Shown: positions 16,348 to 25,724 of the stretch, piece by piece
How positions within the stretch are numbered: the stretch's first letter is position 1
Layout of the letters: every line of letters starts with the position of its first letter
From: Bacteroidota bacterium
GTDB taxonomy: Bacteria; Bacteroidota; Bacteroidia; 2-12-FULL-35-15
Direction of reading: 5' to 3'
Length of the DNA: 32,084 nt
NCBI GenBank assembly: GCA_016707685.1
Contig: JADJHE010000029.1
Location: 1-32,084 of the forward strand
The notes under the pieces: generated by a model
Databases searched by the model: none
What the model was told of the DNA's origin: nothing
Seen by the model: only the letters and a program-made list of their open reading frames with translations
Position numbers and translations under genes: made by a program

Positions 16348-16786
16348 ATGGAAAAACTACTCCTTCTTCTTTTGCTCCTATCAATTTCATTCATTCGGAC
16401 AAACAAAAAAAAATGGAACCATTAAAATCAAAAAAGTAGATTCAATTGAAACCTCATTTGACTCGGTTGATTATGCAGATTTGGATGAACTACCACAATT
16501 TCCGGGAGGAAATCAAGCACTATTAACCTTTCTAAGTAGTAATATAATATACCCCGATAGCGCCAAAAATAATGGTATAACAGGAAAAGTTTATATCTCC
16601 TTCGTTATAAATCCTGACGGCAAACTATCCGATGCAAAAATCTTAAGAGGGGCACGCTACTGTTCTGAATGTGATTTGGAGGCTTTACGTGTAATTCTGC
16701 TAATGCCAGATTGGATTCCGGCTAAACAAAAGGGGAAAGCTGTAAAAGTTAAATATATGCTGCCTATCAAATTTAATCTTAGATAG
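16348..16786 (+). CDS. Secreted TonB C-terminal domain protein, frameshifted
   Basis: The C-terminal part (about 16481-16786) is a clear energy-transducer TonB C-terminal domain: FPGGNQALLTFLSSNIIYP, GKVYISFVINPDGKLSDAKILRG, ALRVILLMPDWIPAKQKG, then MLPIKF. Upstream, ATG 16348 starts a signal peptide (MEKLLLLLLLLSIS) that breaks off after 25 codons. The region holds TTCATTCATTC at 16387-16397; removing one 4-base unit gives ISFGQTKKNGTIKIKK and one continuous reading frame of about 144 residues. The protein would be exported and cleaved, with no membrane anchor, unlike classic TonB. Its role with the sigma factor 55 bases downstream is unknown. A short TTG-initiated product is the alternative. 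Confidence 0.7.
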
Positions 16787-16841
16787 TCTGTATCTTTTTT
16801 AGAACTTTACGTTATAGAATAAAACTCAGTAAAATTTGCAT

Positions 16842-17404
16842 ATGCTACAAACATCAAAATATCACGCAACAACTACCGATATATCAAATGAGCAAGCATT
16901 GGTAGAGGCTGCGAAGCAAGATGCTGCAAAATTTGCTGTACTTTATGACAAATACTATGAACAGATATTCCGATTCATTTATCAACGATTAGACGATAAA
17001 GAACAAGCATTCGATTCAACACAACAAGTATTTGTGAAAGCATTGGAAAAATTATCGAAATATGAATTTAAAGGTGTACCATTTTCTTCTTGGCTATACC
17101 GAATAGCATCCAATGAGGTTGTCGATGTTTTTAGGGCACAAAAAGCTCAACGAACTGTAAACATTGATTCAGTTAATATCTATGGAATCATTGAAGAAAT
17201 ACAGGAAAGTAAAATCGATGAGTACCATGATAAAATTGTAGGCATCATCTCAAATTTGCAGAAGATGAATTAAAACTAATTGAAATGCGCTTTTTCGAAA
17301 AAAGAGCATTTAAAGAAATTGCTGAAATATTAGAAATAACAGAAAATAATGCGAAAGTAAAGACATATCGCATTTTAGAAAAGCTAAAAAAAACAATAAA
17401 TTAG
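16842..17404 (+). CDS. ECF-type RNA polymerase sigma factor, frameshifted
   Basis: ATG 16842 is preferred over an upstream TTG at 16836. Region 2 is plain: AKFAVLYDKYYEQIFRFIYQRL, then AFDSTQQVFVKALEKL and FSSWLYRIASNEVVDVFR. The frame ends at 17273 (NLQKMN), but region 4 follows one frame over: FAEDELKLIEMRFFEKRAFK, then EIAEILEITENNAKVKTYR, to the stop at 17402-17404. One additional A in the AAA at 17252-17254 would join the halves (ISKFAEDEL) into a protein of about 187 residues. As sequenced, the product lacks the -35-binding helix-turn-helix. The membrane protein gene starts 28 bases later and is the likely partner. Confidence 0.75.
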
Positions 17405-17432
17405 AATTAAACATTGATAATATATTACTCAA

Positions 17433-19134
17433 ATGAATCGTAAAATAAATTTAAATCGACCAGAAGTTAGCGCAGACGAAATTGCCAAGCGCAAGAATTT
17501 CGATTCGATTTTAAAAGCCAATGTAAAAGTGAGTAAACCACTTATTAAAAAACCGTGGTTCTTATCAAGCATTGTTGTTGCAACTGTAGCGATTGTTACC
17601 ACAGCAGTTTTGCTCAACAAAAAACGATGTAAACCCAACAACATCAAATACAACTGTTAATGATAGTATAGCACTCGAAAACTTTTATAAAACAGAAGAA
17701 GCTAAACCTTGCATAGCTCCACCAATTGAAGGACTAGATGTTCCATATACTACCTATATGGTAATGGCAGAAAATGGTGGAACATTTGAATTTAAAACAG
17801 GTTCAACATTTACCGTTCCTAAAAATGCTTTTGTAGATCAAAACGGAATTGTAATTAAAGGCGAAGTAGAAATCCGTTACCGCGAATTTCACGATATGGT
17901 TGATGTATTTGTTGCAGGTATCCCCATGACATACGACAGTGCTGGAACACGTTATCATTTTGAATCTGCAGGAATGCTGGAAATAATCGCTTATCAGAAT
18001 GGAAAAGAAGTTGGAATGGCAAAAGATAAATCCATAAACATTGAAATGGCCTCAAATGATCCAAATCCAAAACACAATTTATATTTACTGGATACCGTCC
18101 AAAACAACTGGGCTTGTTTGGGAAAAGATAGAATTGTGAAACAAGCTACTTCAACTGAAAATTTCAATAATGATGTCCCTGTAAAATTTAATGAAACACC
18201 TGAATATAAATCAATTGAAACTAAAAAGGAAGATGCAAAAATTGTAAAAGAAGAAAAGATAGCGGCATTGCCAAAAGTTCCTTCTGAACCCAAAAAACCA
18301 GCGAAGGTAAATGCATCAAAATTTACATTTAATATTGATGTTAATCCGAAAGAATTCCCCGAATTAGCTGTTTACAAAGGTGTTTTATTTGAAGTGGGAG
18401 ATGAAAACAAAAGCTTCACCACAAATATGTATGATATTACCTGGGATGCCGCAACCATAAAATCAGGAACAAAAAAGGATGTAAACTATTTATTGACATT
18501 ACAAAAAGGCAGTAAGAAATACGATTTGGTTGTTTATCCAGTTTTTGAAGGTAAGAACCACGAAACAGCGATGAAAACATTTCAAGAAAAATTTGATAAG
18601 TATGAAACTATTCTTGAAAAAAGACAAGCGGAAGAGAAAAAAATAGAGGCCGAGTATCTGGCTAAGGTTGCTGCCTATCAGAAAGATCTAGAGGAAAAGG
18701 AACGAAAATGGAGAGCTGCTCAAGATGAAGCATTTAAATCAATGGATACGGAGCAAAAAGTAAAACGTGTATTTGCTATCAATAATTTTGGTGTTTACAA
18801 TTGTGACAATCCCCATGCTTACCCTACAGGCGTTGTTTGCACTGCAAAACTGAATAATGATGCCGAGAAAAAATTAGAAATTTACGATGTCTTTTTAGTT
18901 GAAAAGGGCTTAAATGCAATGTTCACCTATTCACGCAACCCAGTAGTAAAGTTTTCATTTGATCCAAAAGCAAAAAATATCTTGTGGACAGTGGAACAAG
19001 GAAAGCTATATTATCTAAAGCCAGAAGATTTTAACAACTTCAAAAATGGAGTTGGCACAACTGATATTAAAATGCATGCTGTTCAACAAAAATTTGCCAA
19101 TGCAGATGAAATGAAAGCTTTTTTCGAAATTTAA
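17433..19134 (+). CDS. Single-pass membrane protein next to the sigma factor, frameshifted
   Basis: ATG 17433 starts a short cytosolic tail of about 42 residues (MNRKINLNRPEVSADEIAKR) and one membrane helix (about 43-61, FLSSIVVATVAIVTTAVLL). The frame then ends at 17660. The main part continues one frame over from NDVNPTTSNTTVND to 19134. Deleting one A from the six A's at 17619-17624 gives one protein of about 566 residues. The outer part contains a conserved Bacteroidota segment (FTVPKNAFVDQNG, EVEIRYREFHDMVDVF, IPMTYDSAGTRYHFESAGML), a charged, probably helical stretch near residues 385-435, and a C-terminal globular end. I do not know its function; lying just after an ECF sigma gene it could be an anti-sigma or sensor, but the cytosolic tail is very short. 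Confidence 0.65.
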
Positions 19135-19175
19135 TTCTGAGATTTGTTCTACTCAACTATTATACAATTTTATTT

Positions 19176-19853
19176 ATGGAAAGTACTACAATTAAAACGT
19201 AGTGCTTTTCTTTTATTGGTATTCACTTTGTTGCCTTTACTAAGCATTAGCCAAACCGATTCCTTGCCAAAACACGGTACCATTAAAATTGGTAAAGCAA
19301 AGGATAGTGTTTATATAAAAGCTGAAATATTTTTTATAAGTACACTGTTGACAAAGAAAAAGAAAATGTAAAAAATGTTAGCTATTCCGATTTTGTAAAC
19401 ACGAACAAAGCAATTACAAATGGTCGAATATCCGCTCCCTACCCAACTGTTAATAATCAAAAGGCCCCAAACTTTGATTATACGTCCTATTTTTATTCGA
19501 ACTCCATTACACAAAAAATAGATTTATTAGAACGCGAAAGCGATACGGTAAAACTGTTAATTTTTGTTGATAAAAAAGGAAATGTAAAATACCTCGATTT
19601 AACGCCAATGCAAAAAATTGGAAACACAATAGCTGTTTATGATTCGAAATCAAAAAATTATGTAGTTGATTTGGTGCATTACAAAGTGAATAATGCAATG
19701 AAACAATTAACACAAAAAAAATGGAAGTCGGCCTTATTACACAAAACAATAAGAGGAAAATTCAAAAAAACAACACTTATAAAACCAATAGATGAAAAAT
19801 TAAATGCAACGGGCGTTTTAACAATTATATTCTCAACTACACCTATTGAATAA
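19176..19853 (+). CDS. Secreted protein, possible divergent TonB-C homologue, two frame breaks
   Basis: A plausible start is ATG 19176 (MESTTIK), with one A too many in AAAA at 19194-19197. The alternative is a TTG start at 19144 in the same frame as the signal peptide. The signal peptide region (RSAFLLLVFTLLPLLSISQT) leads to HGTIKIGKAKDSVYIK, then the frame ends at 19371. Sequence continues one frame over from YKYTVDKEKENV to 19853; one more T in the T-run 19330-19335 would join them. The C-terminus (VKLLIFVDKKGNVKYLDL ... KKWKSALLHKTIRGKFKK) has the layout of a TonB C-terminal domain and GTIKI is shared with the gene at 16348, so the two may be paralogues. Corrected length is about 225 residues. 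Confidence 0.55.
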
Positions 19854-19875
19854 CAATCAATTCAAAAATCTTAGC

Positions 19876-19883
19876 TATATTTA
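19876..19883 (+). promoter_or_regulatory. Possible -7 box before the spermidine-synthase-like gene
   Basis: TATATTTA, a TAnnTTTA variant, lies 17 bases before ATG 19901, a distance like the boxes at 16252 and 16319. There is no clear -33 element. Confidence 0.3.
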
Positions 19884-19900
19884 GAGCTTCAAAATAAGCT

Positions 19901-21433
19901 ATGTCGATTCTTAAAAACAGAAAACTTTATTTTTTACTTTCCTTCATTGAAGGAGGCTCTGTAATGGCTGCAGAACTTTTAGGCGCAAAAATGTTAGCTC
20001 CATACTTTGGCTCATCCTTATACGTATGGGCAACGGTATTAGCAATCACATTAGGTGGATTAGCTGCAGGGTATTTTATGGGAGGCATTTTATCCTATAA
20101 AAGTAAAAATCCATTGTCGCTATTTTATGTTTTGCTTGCAGCAGCAACCTTTACGGTATTAATGCCATTTAGCTCAAAAATGATTCTATGGTTAGTTGGA
20201 TCACATAGCCTGATTCCTTCTGTAATTGCCTCTGCGACTTGTATTTTGTTCCCACCTGTATTCATGATGGGAATGGTATCTCCACTAATTATTCGTGCTA
20301 TTACTACTGATATTGAACAATCAGGTAAAGCAGCAGGTGCTATTTATGCTGTTTCAACCGTTGGTGGAATTATTGCAACATTCGCATTTGGTTTTTGGAT
20401 TATACCCACATTCGGGTTAACCCTTCCATCAATCGCTACTGGGATAATACTTGGCTTGATACCCGCAATTATTATTCTAAAACACAAACAAATTTCAAAA
20501 GGAATAGGTTTTTTTTTGCTTTGTGCATGGGCTTTTTCAGCTTCTTCATTTAATAAAACGTCCTCAAACATAAAAGTTGTTTACAATACCGAAGGATTAT
20601 TGGGACAAGTAATGGTATTGGATTATCCTCGTTACAAGGACACTGCGATTATTGGAACAAGTAGATGGTTATTTGTAAATCGTATCTCACAAACCATGTA
20701 CGATCCCTATGCAGATGAAAATAATCATGAAGAAAAATACTTTACGTATGTATACAAAATAGGAGAATTTGCAGACTCTTTGCCCAAAAAATCAAACATA
20801 TTATTGCTAGGATTAGGCGGTGGCAGTATTGCAAAAACACTATCGGCAAAAGGATTTAATGTTGATGTGTGTGAACTCGATAAGCGAATAGCATATGTAG
20901 CTAAAACCTATTTTCAATTGAGCGACAAAGTAAATATTACTGTAGACGATGCACGCCACTACATTAAAACATGTAACAAAAAATACGACCTGATTATTTT
21001 TGATACGTTTAAGGGTGAAGATCCTCCGAATCATGTTTTTACAATGGAATCATTAGAGGAAACGAAACAATTACTTACTCCAACAGGAAATGTATTTGTA
21101 AACAGTTTAGGATACTTAGAAGGCAGTATTGGAAAATCAATGCGTTCTATTTATAAAACATTTATTGCTGCAGGATTTAATGTGGAAATTCTTCCAACAG
21201 ATCCCGATCCTAACCAGCGTAATTTATTGTTTTATGCATCATTAAATACTGTAAAGCCTAATCCTGATTTTATATCAAAATCGGCAATTGACAGCAACGA
21301 TGCTGTGGTCTTAAAAGACGAGTATCCTGTATTAGATATCTTAAATGCAGAAGCAGCAAAACGTTGGAGGGTATTGGCTATTAATAGCTTTAATGCTGAT
21401 TACAATCAGCAACGATTACCAATTTTCAAATAA
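19901..21433 (+). CDS. Membrane-fused spermidine-synthase-like protein
   Basis: A 510-residue fusion. The first 225 residues hold about seven hydrophobic segments (starting SFIEGGSVMAAELLGAKML, with GGLAAGYFMGG and PPVFMMGMVSPLI). The soluble half has the spermidine/spermine synthase Rossmann fold: LLLGLGGGSIAKTL, CELDKRIAYVAKTYF, VDDARHYIKTC, then the active-site region LIIFDTFKGEDPPNHVFT. Such proteins are annotated as fused MFS/spermidine synthase; whether they make polyamines in Bacteroidota is doubtful, and a role as a membrane-bound aminopropyl- or other SAM-using transferase is possible. It converges with the peptidase gene with one base between the stops. Confidence 0.85.
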   Translation: MSILKNRKLYFLLSFIEGGSVMAAELLGAKMLAPYFGSSLYVWATVLAITLGGLAAGYFMGGILSYKSKNPLSLFYVLLAAATFTVLMPFSSKMILWLVGSHSLIPSVIASATCILFPPVFMMGMVSPLIIRAITTDIEQSGKAAGAIYAVSTVGGIIATFAFGFWIIPTFGLTLPSIATGIILGLIPAIIILKHKQISKGIGFFLLCAWAFSASSFNKTSSNIKVVYNTEGLLGQVMVLDYPRYKDTAIIGTSRWLFVNRISQTMYDPYADENNHEEKYFTYVYKIGEFADSLPKKSNILLLGLGGGSIAKTLSAKGFNVDVCELDKRIAYVAKTYFQLSDKVNITVDDARHYIKTCNKKYDLIIFDTFKGEDPPNHVFTMESLEETKQLLTPTGNVFVNSLGYLEGSIGKSMRSIYKTFIAAGFNVEILPTDPDPNQRNLLFYASLNTVKPNPDFISKSAIDSNDAVVLKDEYPVLDILNAEAAKRWRVLAINSFNADYNQQRLPIFK

Positions 21434-21434
21434 G

Positions 21435-22211
21435 TTAAACAATTCGTTTTAGTAAACGTAATTTGTGGGAGTAATCTCTTTTCTCGTTGTTAAATATTCC
21501 ATGATGATCAAACCCATCAATGCGAACTTTTCCGGAAGCATGAATAATTTTATTATTGTCTAAAACAATTCCTACATGCACAATTCGTCCTTCCTCATTA
21601 TCAAAAAAAGCTAAATCACCTGCTTCTGCTTCCTCAACAAAACTTAAGGTTTCACCTTGTTCAGCTTGCTGATAAGCATCGCGAAGTAATTTGATACCAT
21701 TTAATTTATAAACGGTTTGTGTAAAACCACTACAATCAATGCCAAATGGCGTTTTTCCGCCCCATAAATAAGGTGCATTTAAAAACAACATGGCCGAATC
21801 AACAATTCCACTTTTTGTAAATGGAAGGTATCCATTAACGAATGCACCATCGTAATTAAAAGTAGTGTTTTCAACGGCACATTCAGCGTTATCAAAATTT
21901 GGCAAGTTACTACCTATTGTTATAGGAAAAAGCTGTTTACTTTTTAAATCTGTAACAACTTGTATTAATTCATTACAGTGGTATGCTTCAGTTGAATTTA
22001 TAATATCGAACGTATGTTGTTCTATAGGGAGATACTGCTTTTTATCAATCCAGCAATTGTAATCATCAAATGCAATTTTAATATGTACCCAATTTCCTTG
22101 AATTTCAATAATTTCAAATGTTTCGCCAAACAATAATTGAGTAACCATCTCACTTTTGTCAGACGGCTCTCTTCTACAGGGAACAACACTTAAATTACAA
22201 ATTCCGAACAT
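21435..22211 (-). CDS. NlpC/P60 (C40) family peptidase with SH3-like domain
   Basis: A 258-residue peptidase. An N-terminal bacterial SH3-like domain (about 1-60, with FEIIEIQGNWVHIKIAFDDY) is followed by a linker region and a C-terminal NlpC/P60 domain (about 135-255). The catalytic triad is visible: Cys160 in GIDCSGF, His212 in IVHVGIVL and His224 in IIHASGKV. These enzymes cut D-Glu-diaminopimelate bonds in muropeptides. No signal peptide is present (MFGICNLSVVPCR), which fits cytosolic recycling of cell-wall peptides, as in YkfC-like dipeptidyl-peptidase VI. A strong hairpin separates it from the thiolase gene upstream. Confidence 0.9.
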   Translation of the reverse strand: MFGICNLSVVPCRREPSDKSEMVTQLLFGETFEIIEIQGNWVHIKIAFDDYNCWIDKKQYLPIEQHTFDIINSTEAYHCNELIQVVTDLKSKQLFPITIGSNLPNFDNAECAVENTTFNYDGAFVNGYLPFTKSGIVDSAMLFLNAPYLWGGKTPFGIDCSGFTQTVYKLNGIKLLRDAYQQAEQGETLSFVEEAEAGDLAFFDNEEGRIVHVGIVLDNNKIIHASGKVRIDGFDHHGIFNNEKRDYSHKLRLLKRIV

Positions 22212-22243
22212 TTTTGAGGTCAGGTTTTATAGGAAAAAGAAAG

Positions 22244-22281
22244 AATTTAGATGTGAGCAAATGAGTGCTCACATCTAAATT
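22244..22281 (-). terminator. Strong hairpin, terminator of the thiolase gene
   Basis: A perfect 16-base stem: AATTTAGATGTGAGCA (22244-22259) pairs with 22266-22281 around a 6-base loop AATGAG. It lies 7 bases after the thiolase stop on the minus strand, and a T-rich tract (CTTTCTTTTTC) follows on that strand. It insulates the peptidase gene, which starts at 22211. Confidence 0.8.
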
Positions 22282-22288
22282 GCATTAC

Positions 22289-23467
22289 TTAGATCTTTTC
22301 TACCACAACAGCACTAGCACCGCCACCACCATTGCAAATACCAGCAGCACCGTATTTTGCATTATTTTGTTGCAATACATGAATCAATGTAACAATGATA
22401 CGAGCACCAGAACAACCCAAAGGATGGCCTAAAGAAACCGCACCACCATTTACATTCACTTTACTAGCATCTAATTTCATTTTTTGCATGTTCACAATTC
22501 CAACCGTTGAGAATGCCTCATTTAACTCATAATAGTTAATATCGCCCATTGTTAAACCAGCTTTTGCAACAGCTTTTGGAACCGCCAAAGAAGGAGCAGT
22601 AGTAAACCATTCTGGTGCGTGTTCTGCATCGGCATAACCTTTTAAAATAGCAATTGGTTTTACACCTAATTTTTCAGCTTTTTCTTTGCTCATCAATACA
22701 ACTGCTGCTGCACCATCATTCATTGTTGAAGAGTTTGCTGCTGTAGCTGTACCTTCTTTAGAAAAAGCGCCTTTTAATTCAGGGATTTTATCAAAACGAA
22801 CATTCTTATATTCTTCGTCTTCTTTCATTAAAATTGGATCGCCTTTGCGTTGTGGAATTTCAACTGGCACAATTTCATCGTTGAATTTACCAGCAGCCCA
22901 TGCAGCTTGAGAACGCTTATACGATTCAATTGCAAACGCATCTTGTTCTTCACGAGAAATATTACATTCTTTAGCACATAAGTCTGCAGCATTTCCCATT
23001 GGGTAGTTATGGTAAACATCAGTCAAACCATCCTTTGCCAAACCATCAATCATTGTAACGTTTCCGTATTTATTCCCCCAACGCATGTTTTCGGAATAAA
23101 AAGGAACTTGACTCATATTTTCCATGCCACCAGCAACAACAACATCAGCATCACCACACATAATGCTTTGAGCTCCTATCATAATTGCTTTCATACCTGA
23201 AGCACAAACTTTATTAATTGTAGTACACTGCACTGTATTTGGCAAACCTGCAAACATTGAAGCCTGACGAGCTGGTGCTTGGCCTAAATTTGCTTGTAAA
23301 ACACTTCCCATATAAACTTCTTGTACTTCTTTTCCATCAACACCAGCTTTCGCCAATGCACCTTTTATAGCTGCTGCACCTAATTTAGTAGCAGAAACAC
23401 CTGCTAATGCTCCACCAAAACTTCCCAATGGTGTACGAACTGCCGAAATAATGTATACTTCTTTCAT
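22289..23467 (-). CDS. Acetyl-CoA C-acetyltransferase (thiolase)
   Basis: A 392-residue full-length thiolase, which joins two acetyl-CoA or cleaves acetoacetyl-CoA / 3-ketoacyl-CoA. All catalytic parts are in their usual places: nucleophile Cys88 in NKVCASGMKA, the NEAF motif in YELNEAFSTVG, His348 in GHPLGCSGAR and Cys378 in ICNGGGGASA. VAGGMENMSQVPF is also typical. The protein is soluble. It is a single-gene unit bounded by the hairpin at 22244-22281 and a -7 box upstream. Its acetoacetyl-CoA chemistry would connect with acetoacetate from fumarylacetoacetase and with the CoA-transferase elsewhere in the window, though the genes are not in one operon. Biosynthetic versus degradative type is not decided. 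Confidence 0.95.
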   Translation of the reverse strand: MKEVYIISAVRTPLGSFGGALAGVSATKLGAAAIKGALAKAGVDGKEVQEVYMGSVLQANLGQAPARQASMFAGLPNTVQCTTINKVCASGMKAIMIGAQSIMCGDADVVVAGGMENMSQVPFYSENMRWGNKYGNVTMIDGLAKDGLTDVYHNYPMGNAADLCAKECNISREEQDAFAIESYKRSQAAWAAGKFNDEIVPVEIPQRKGDPILMKEDEEYKNVRFDKIPELKGAFSKEGTATAANSSTMNDGAAAVVLMSKEKAEKLGVKPIAILKGYADAEHAPEWFTTAPSLAVPKAVAKAGLTMGDINYYELNEAFSTVGIVNMQKMKLDASKVNVNGGAVSLGHPLGCSGARIIVTLIHVLQQNNAKYGAAGICNGGGGASAVVVEKI

Positions 23468-23514
23468 AATTTATTTGTTGATTTAAAATAATTCTTGGTT
23501 TATTTAATTGAGTT

Positions 23515-23522
23515 CAAATTTA
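23515..23522 (-). promoter_or_regulatory. -7 promoter box for the thiolase gene
   Basis: Read on the minus strand these bases are TAAATTTG, an exact TAnnTTTG match, 47 bases upstream of the thiolase start. No convincing -33 TTG was found. Confidence 0.4.
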
Positions 23523-23660
23523 ACGTTATTCGCCATATTATTAGCTGATTTTTGTGCTTTTTTATTAAAAAAATGTGAATAAAACTGTGAACAACTGAGA
23601 ATCATAACCCAGCTAACAGTTGGTAAATATTCCTATTTTCGCTTATATTCTATACTATCT

Positions 23661-25724
23661 GTGAAAAAAGTAATATCATTCATTCGTCATAGTCATCCTG
23701 AAATCTATAAAGGAGTCTTATTTGTTTTAGCAATAGGATTTATTGTATACATATTCCCAAAACAAGGTAAATTCAAATACGAATTTCAAAATTTAAAAGG
23801 CAAACCTTGGCATCATGAGGATTTAATTGCACCCTTCGATTTTTCTATAAAAAAAACAAAAGAGGAATTATCGACTGAAAAAATTGAAGCGATAAAGACT
23901 GCTAAACCCTATTTTCGAATAAATAAAGTAGAGATAAAAAAGAAAAAGGATGTTCTAGCAAAAGATTTTGATAATAATTGGACCTTAAAAAACAACAAAC
24001 TAAAAGAGAATAGCTTAACTATAGCCAACCATATTCTTGATAGTCTTTATTTAAAAGGTATTATTGAAAACAATCCTATTATTGAAAACAAACCAAGTGA
24101 TTTTTCAATTTACATTTTAAACAATAATGTTGCAGAAGAATATGAATTAAAGGATTTTTACACTGTAAAAACGGCTTATAATTTTATACAAGCTGAACTT
24201 CAAAAAAACAAGAATAGTATTTCAGTGGAATTTGTCCGTCCTTATTTAGAAAATGCTATTTCACATAGCATCTTTTATGATAAAGCAACAACTGACAAAG
24301 TACTTCAGCAAACCCTAAACGAGATAGCTCCTTCCAGAGATATTATTCTTAAAAATCAACGCATTATCTCTAAAGGAGAAATTTTAGATCCTATTAAATT
24401 TCAAATTATTCAATCACTAAAAGATGAGTACGAGCAACAAGCTGGAGATTCCAGCAATTACTACTTTATTCTATTAGGACAAATTGTAATCGTAACCTTG
24501 TGCTTATCTGTTCTTACTGTATTTCTTTTGTTTTTTAGAAATGATATATTCTTAGATAATACTAAGATTACATTCATTTTAATACTTATCAGTCTACAAG
24601 TATTGATGGCTGATATTGCAATCAACTCGCAAGCATTCAGTATTTATCTATTACCATTTTGTATTCTACCTGTTATTATTCGTGCTTTTTACGATACTCG
24701 AATAGCTTTATTTGTGCATTTAGTAACAGTTTTAATTATTTCGTTTATTGCTCCTAACAGATTTGAATTTGCATTTATTCAGCTACTTGGAGGAATGGTT
24801 GCCATCTTTAGCATTGTGAATATGCGCAATCGATCACAAATATTCTTGTCATCCATTATTATCTTTTTCACCTATAGCATTTCATACATAGGAATAACAA
24901 TCATCCAAGAAGGTGGAATTGATGTTATTTCAGGATACGATTTTGCTTGGTTTGGTATTAGTGCTTTACTTACATTGTTCTCTTATCCATTGATTTTTAT
25001 TTTTGAAAAGTTGTTTGGCTTCATTTCGGATGTATCCTTATTAGAGCTTTCTGATACAAATGGTAAATTATTACGCGAACTAGCATCAAGAGCACCCGGA
25101 ACATTTCAACATTCATTACAAGTAGCTAATTTAGCTGAAGAAGCTATTTATACAATTGGCGGGAATGCTTTATTAGTTCGAACAGGAGCACTTTATCATG
25201 ATATTGGAAAGATGGACATGCCCATGTACTTTATCGAAAACCAAGCACATGGTATTAATCCGCACGAAGATTTAAACTTTGACGAAAGTGCTTCAATCAT
25301 CATTGACCATGTTATAAAAGGAGTTGAAATAGCAAAGAAAAATAAATTACCTGAGCAAATTATTGATTTCATTAGAACACATCATGGGACAAGTATTACA
25401 GCCTACTTTTACCGTTCGTTTCAGAATGCTTTTCCTGAAGAAAAAATTGACGAATCTAAGTTTCATTACCCTGGCCCAATTCCATTTTCAAAAGAAACTG
25501 CTGTATTAATGATGGCCGATTCAGTAGAAGCTGCATCCAGAAGTTTAAAAAAGTATGATGCAGAAGCAATCGATAATTTAGTTGAGATGATTATCAACAA
25601 ACAAATTGAACAAGAACAATTTGTAAATGCTGATATCACCTTTAAAGACATTAATACGCTAAAGAAAATATTCAAAAAGAAATTGATGAACATTTACCAT
25701 GTTCGTGTAGAGTATCCTAGATAG
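23661..25724 (+). CDS. 7TM-HD phosphohydrolase, PgpH-like (cyclic-di-AMP phosphodiesterase family)
   Basis: A 687-residue membrane enzyme. One N-terminal helix (about 19-34) is followed by an extracytoplasmic 7TMR-HDED domain (about 45-265), seven membrane helices (about 275-465) and a cytosolic HD domain. The HD metal motif is seen as FQHSLQVANLAEEA (His484) and LYHDIGKMD (His513, Asp514), with IRTHHGTS and MADSVEAASR further on. PgpH-type proteins hydrolyse cyclic-di-AMP, which controls osmotic and cell-wall balance. The start is GTG; no in-frame ATG lies nearby upstream. The stop codon sits in the left arm of a hairpin shared with the convergent ligase-like gene. Confidence 0.9.
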   Translation: MKKVISFIRHSHPEIYKGVLFVLAIGFIVYIFPKQGKFKYEFQNLKGKPWHHEDLIAPFDFSIKKTKEELSTEKIEAIKTAKPYFRINKVEIKKKKDVLAKDFDNNWTLKNNKLKENSLTIANHILDSLYLKGIIENNPIIENKPSDFSIYILNNNVAEEYELKDFYTVKTAYNFIQAELQKNKNSISVEFVRPYLENAISHSIFYDKATTDKVLQQTLNEIAPSRDIILKNQRIISKGEILDPIKFQIIQSLKDEYEQQAGDSSNYYFILLGQIVIVTLCLSVLTVFLLFFRNDIFLDNTKITFILILISLQVLMADIAINSQAFSIYLLPFCILPVIIRAFYDTRIALFVHLVTVLIISFIAPNRFEFAFIQLLGGMVAIFSIVNMRNRSQIFLSSIIIFFTYSISYIGITIIQEGGIDVISGYDFAWFGISALLTLFSYPLIFIFEKLFGFISDVSLLELSDTNGKLLRELASRAPGTFQHSLQVANLAEEAIYTIGGNALLVRTGALYHDIGKMDMPMYFIENQAHGINPHEDLNFDESASIIIDHVIKGVEIAKKNKLPEQIIDFIRTHHGTSITAYFYRSFQNAFPEEKIDESKFHYPGPIPFSKETAVLMMADSVEAASRSLKKYDAEAIDNLVEMIINKQIEQEQFVNADITFKDINTLKKIFKKKLMNIYHVRVEYPR

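Noticed and set aside
16781..16800. AGATA/TATCT hairpin with six T's after the TonB-domain gene as a terminator
   Set aside because: The stem is only five AT-rich bases and overlaps the stop region; too weak to call, and the sigma gene follows closely.
17429..17653. Antisense reading frame opposite the membrane-protein gene
   Set aside because: It mirrors the signal-anchor codons and has no own features; other opposite-strand frames in the window are of the same kind.
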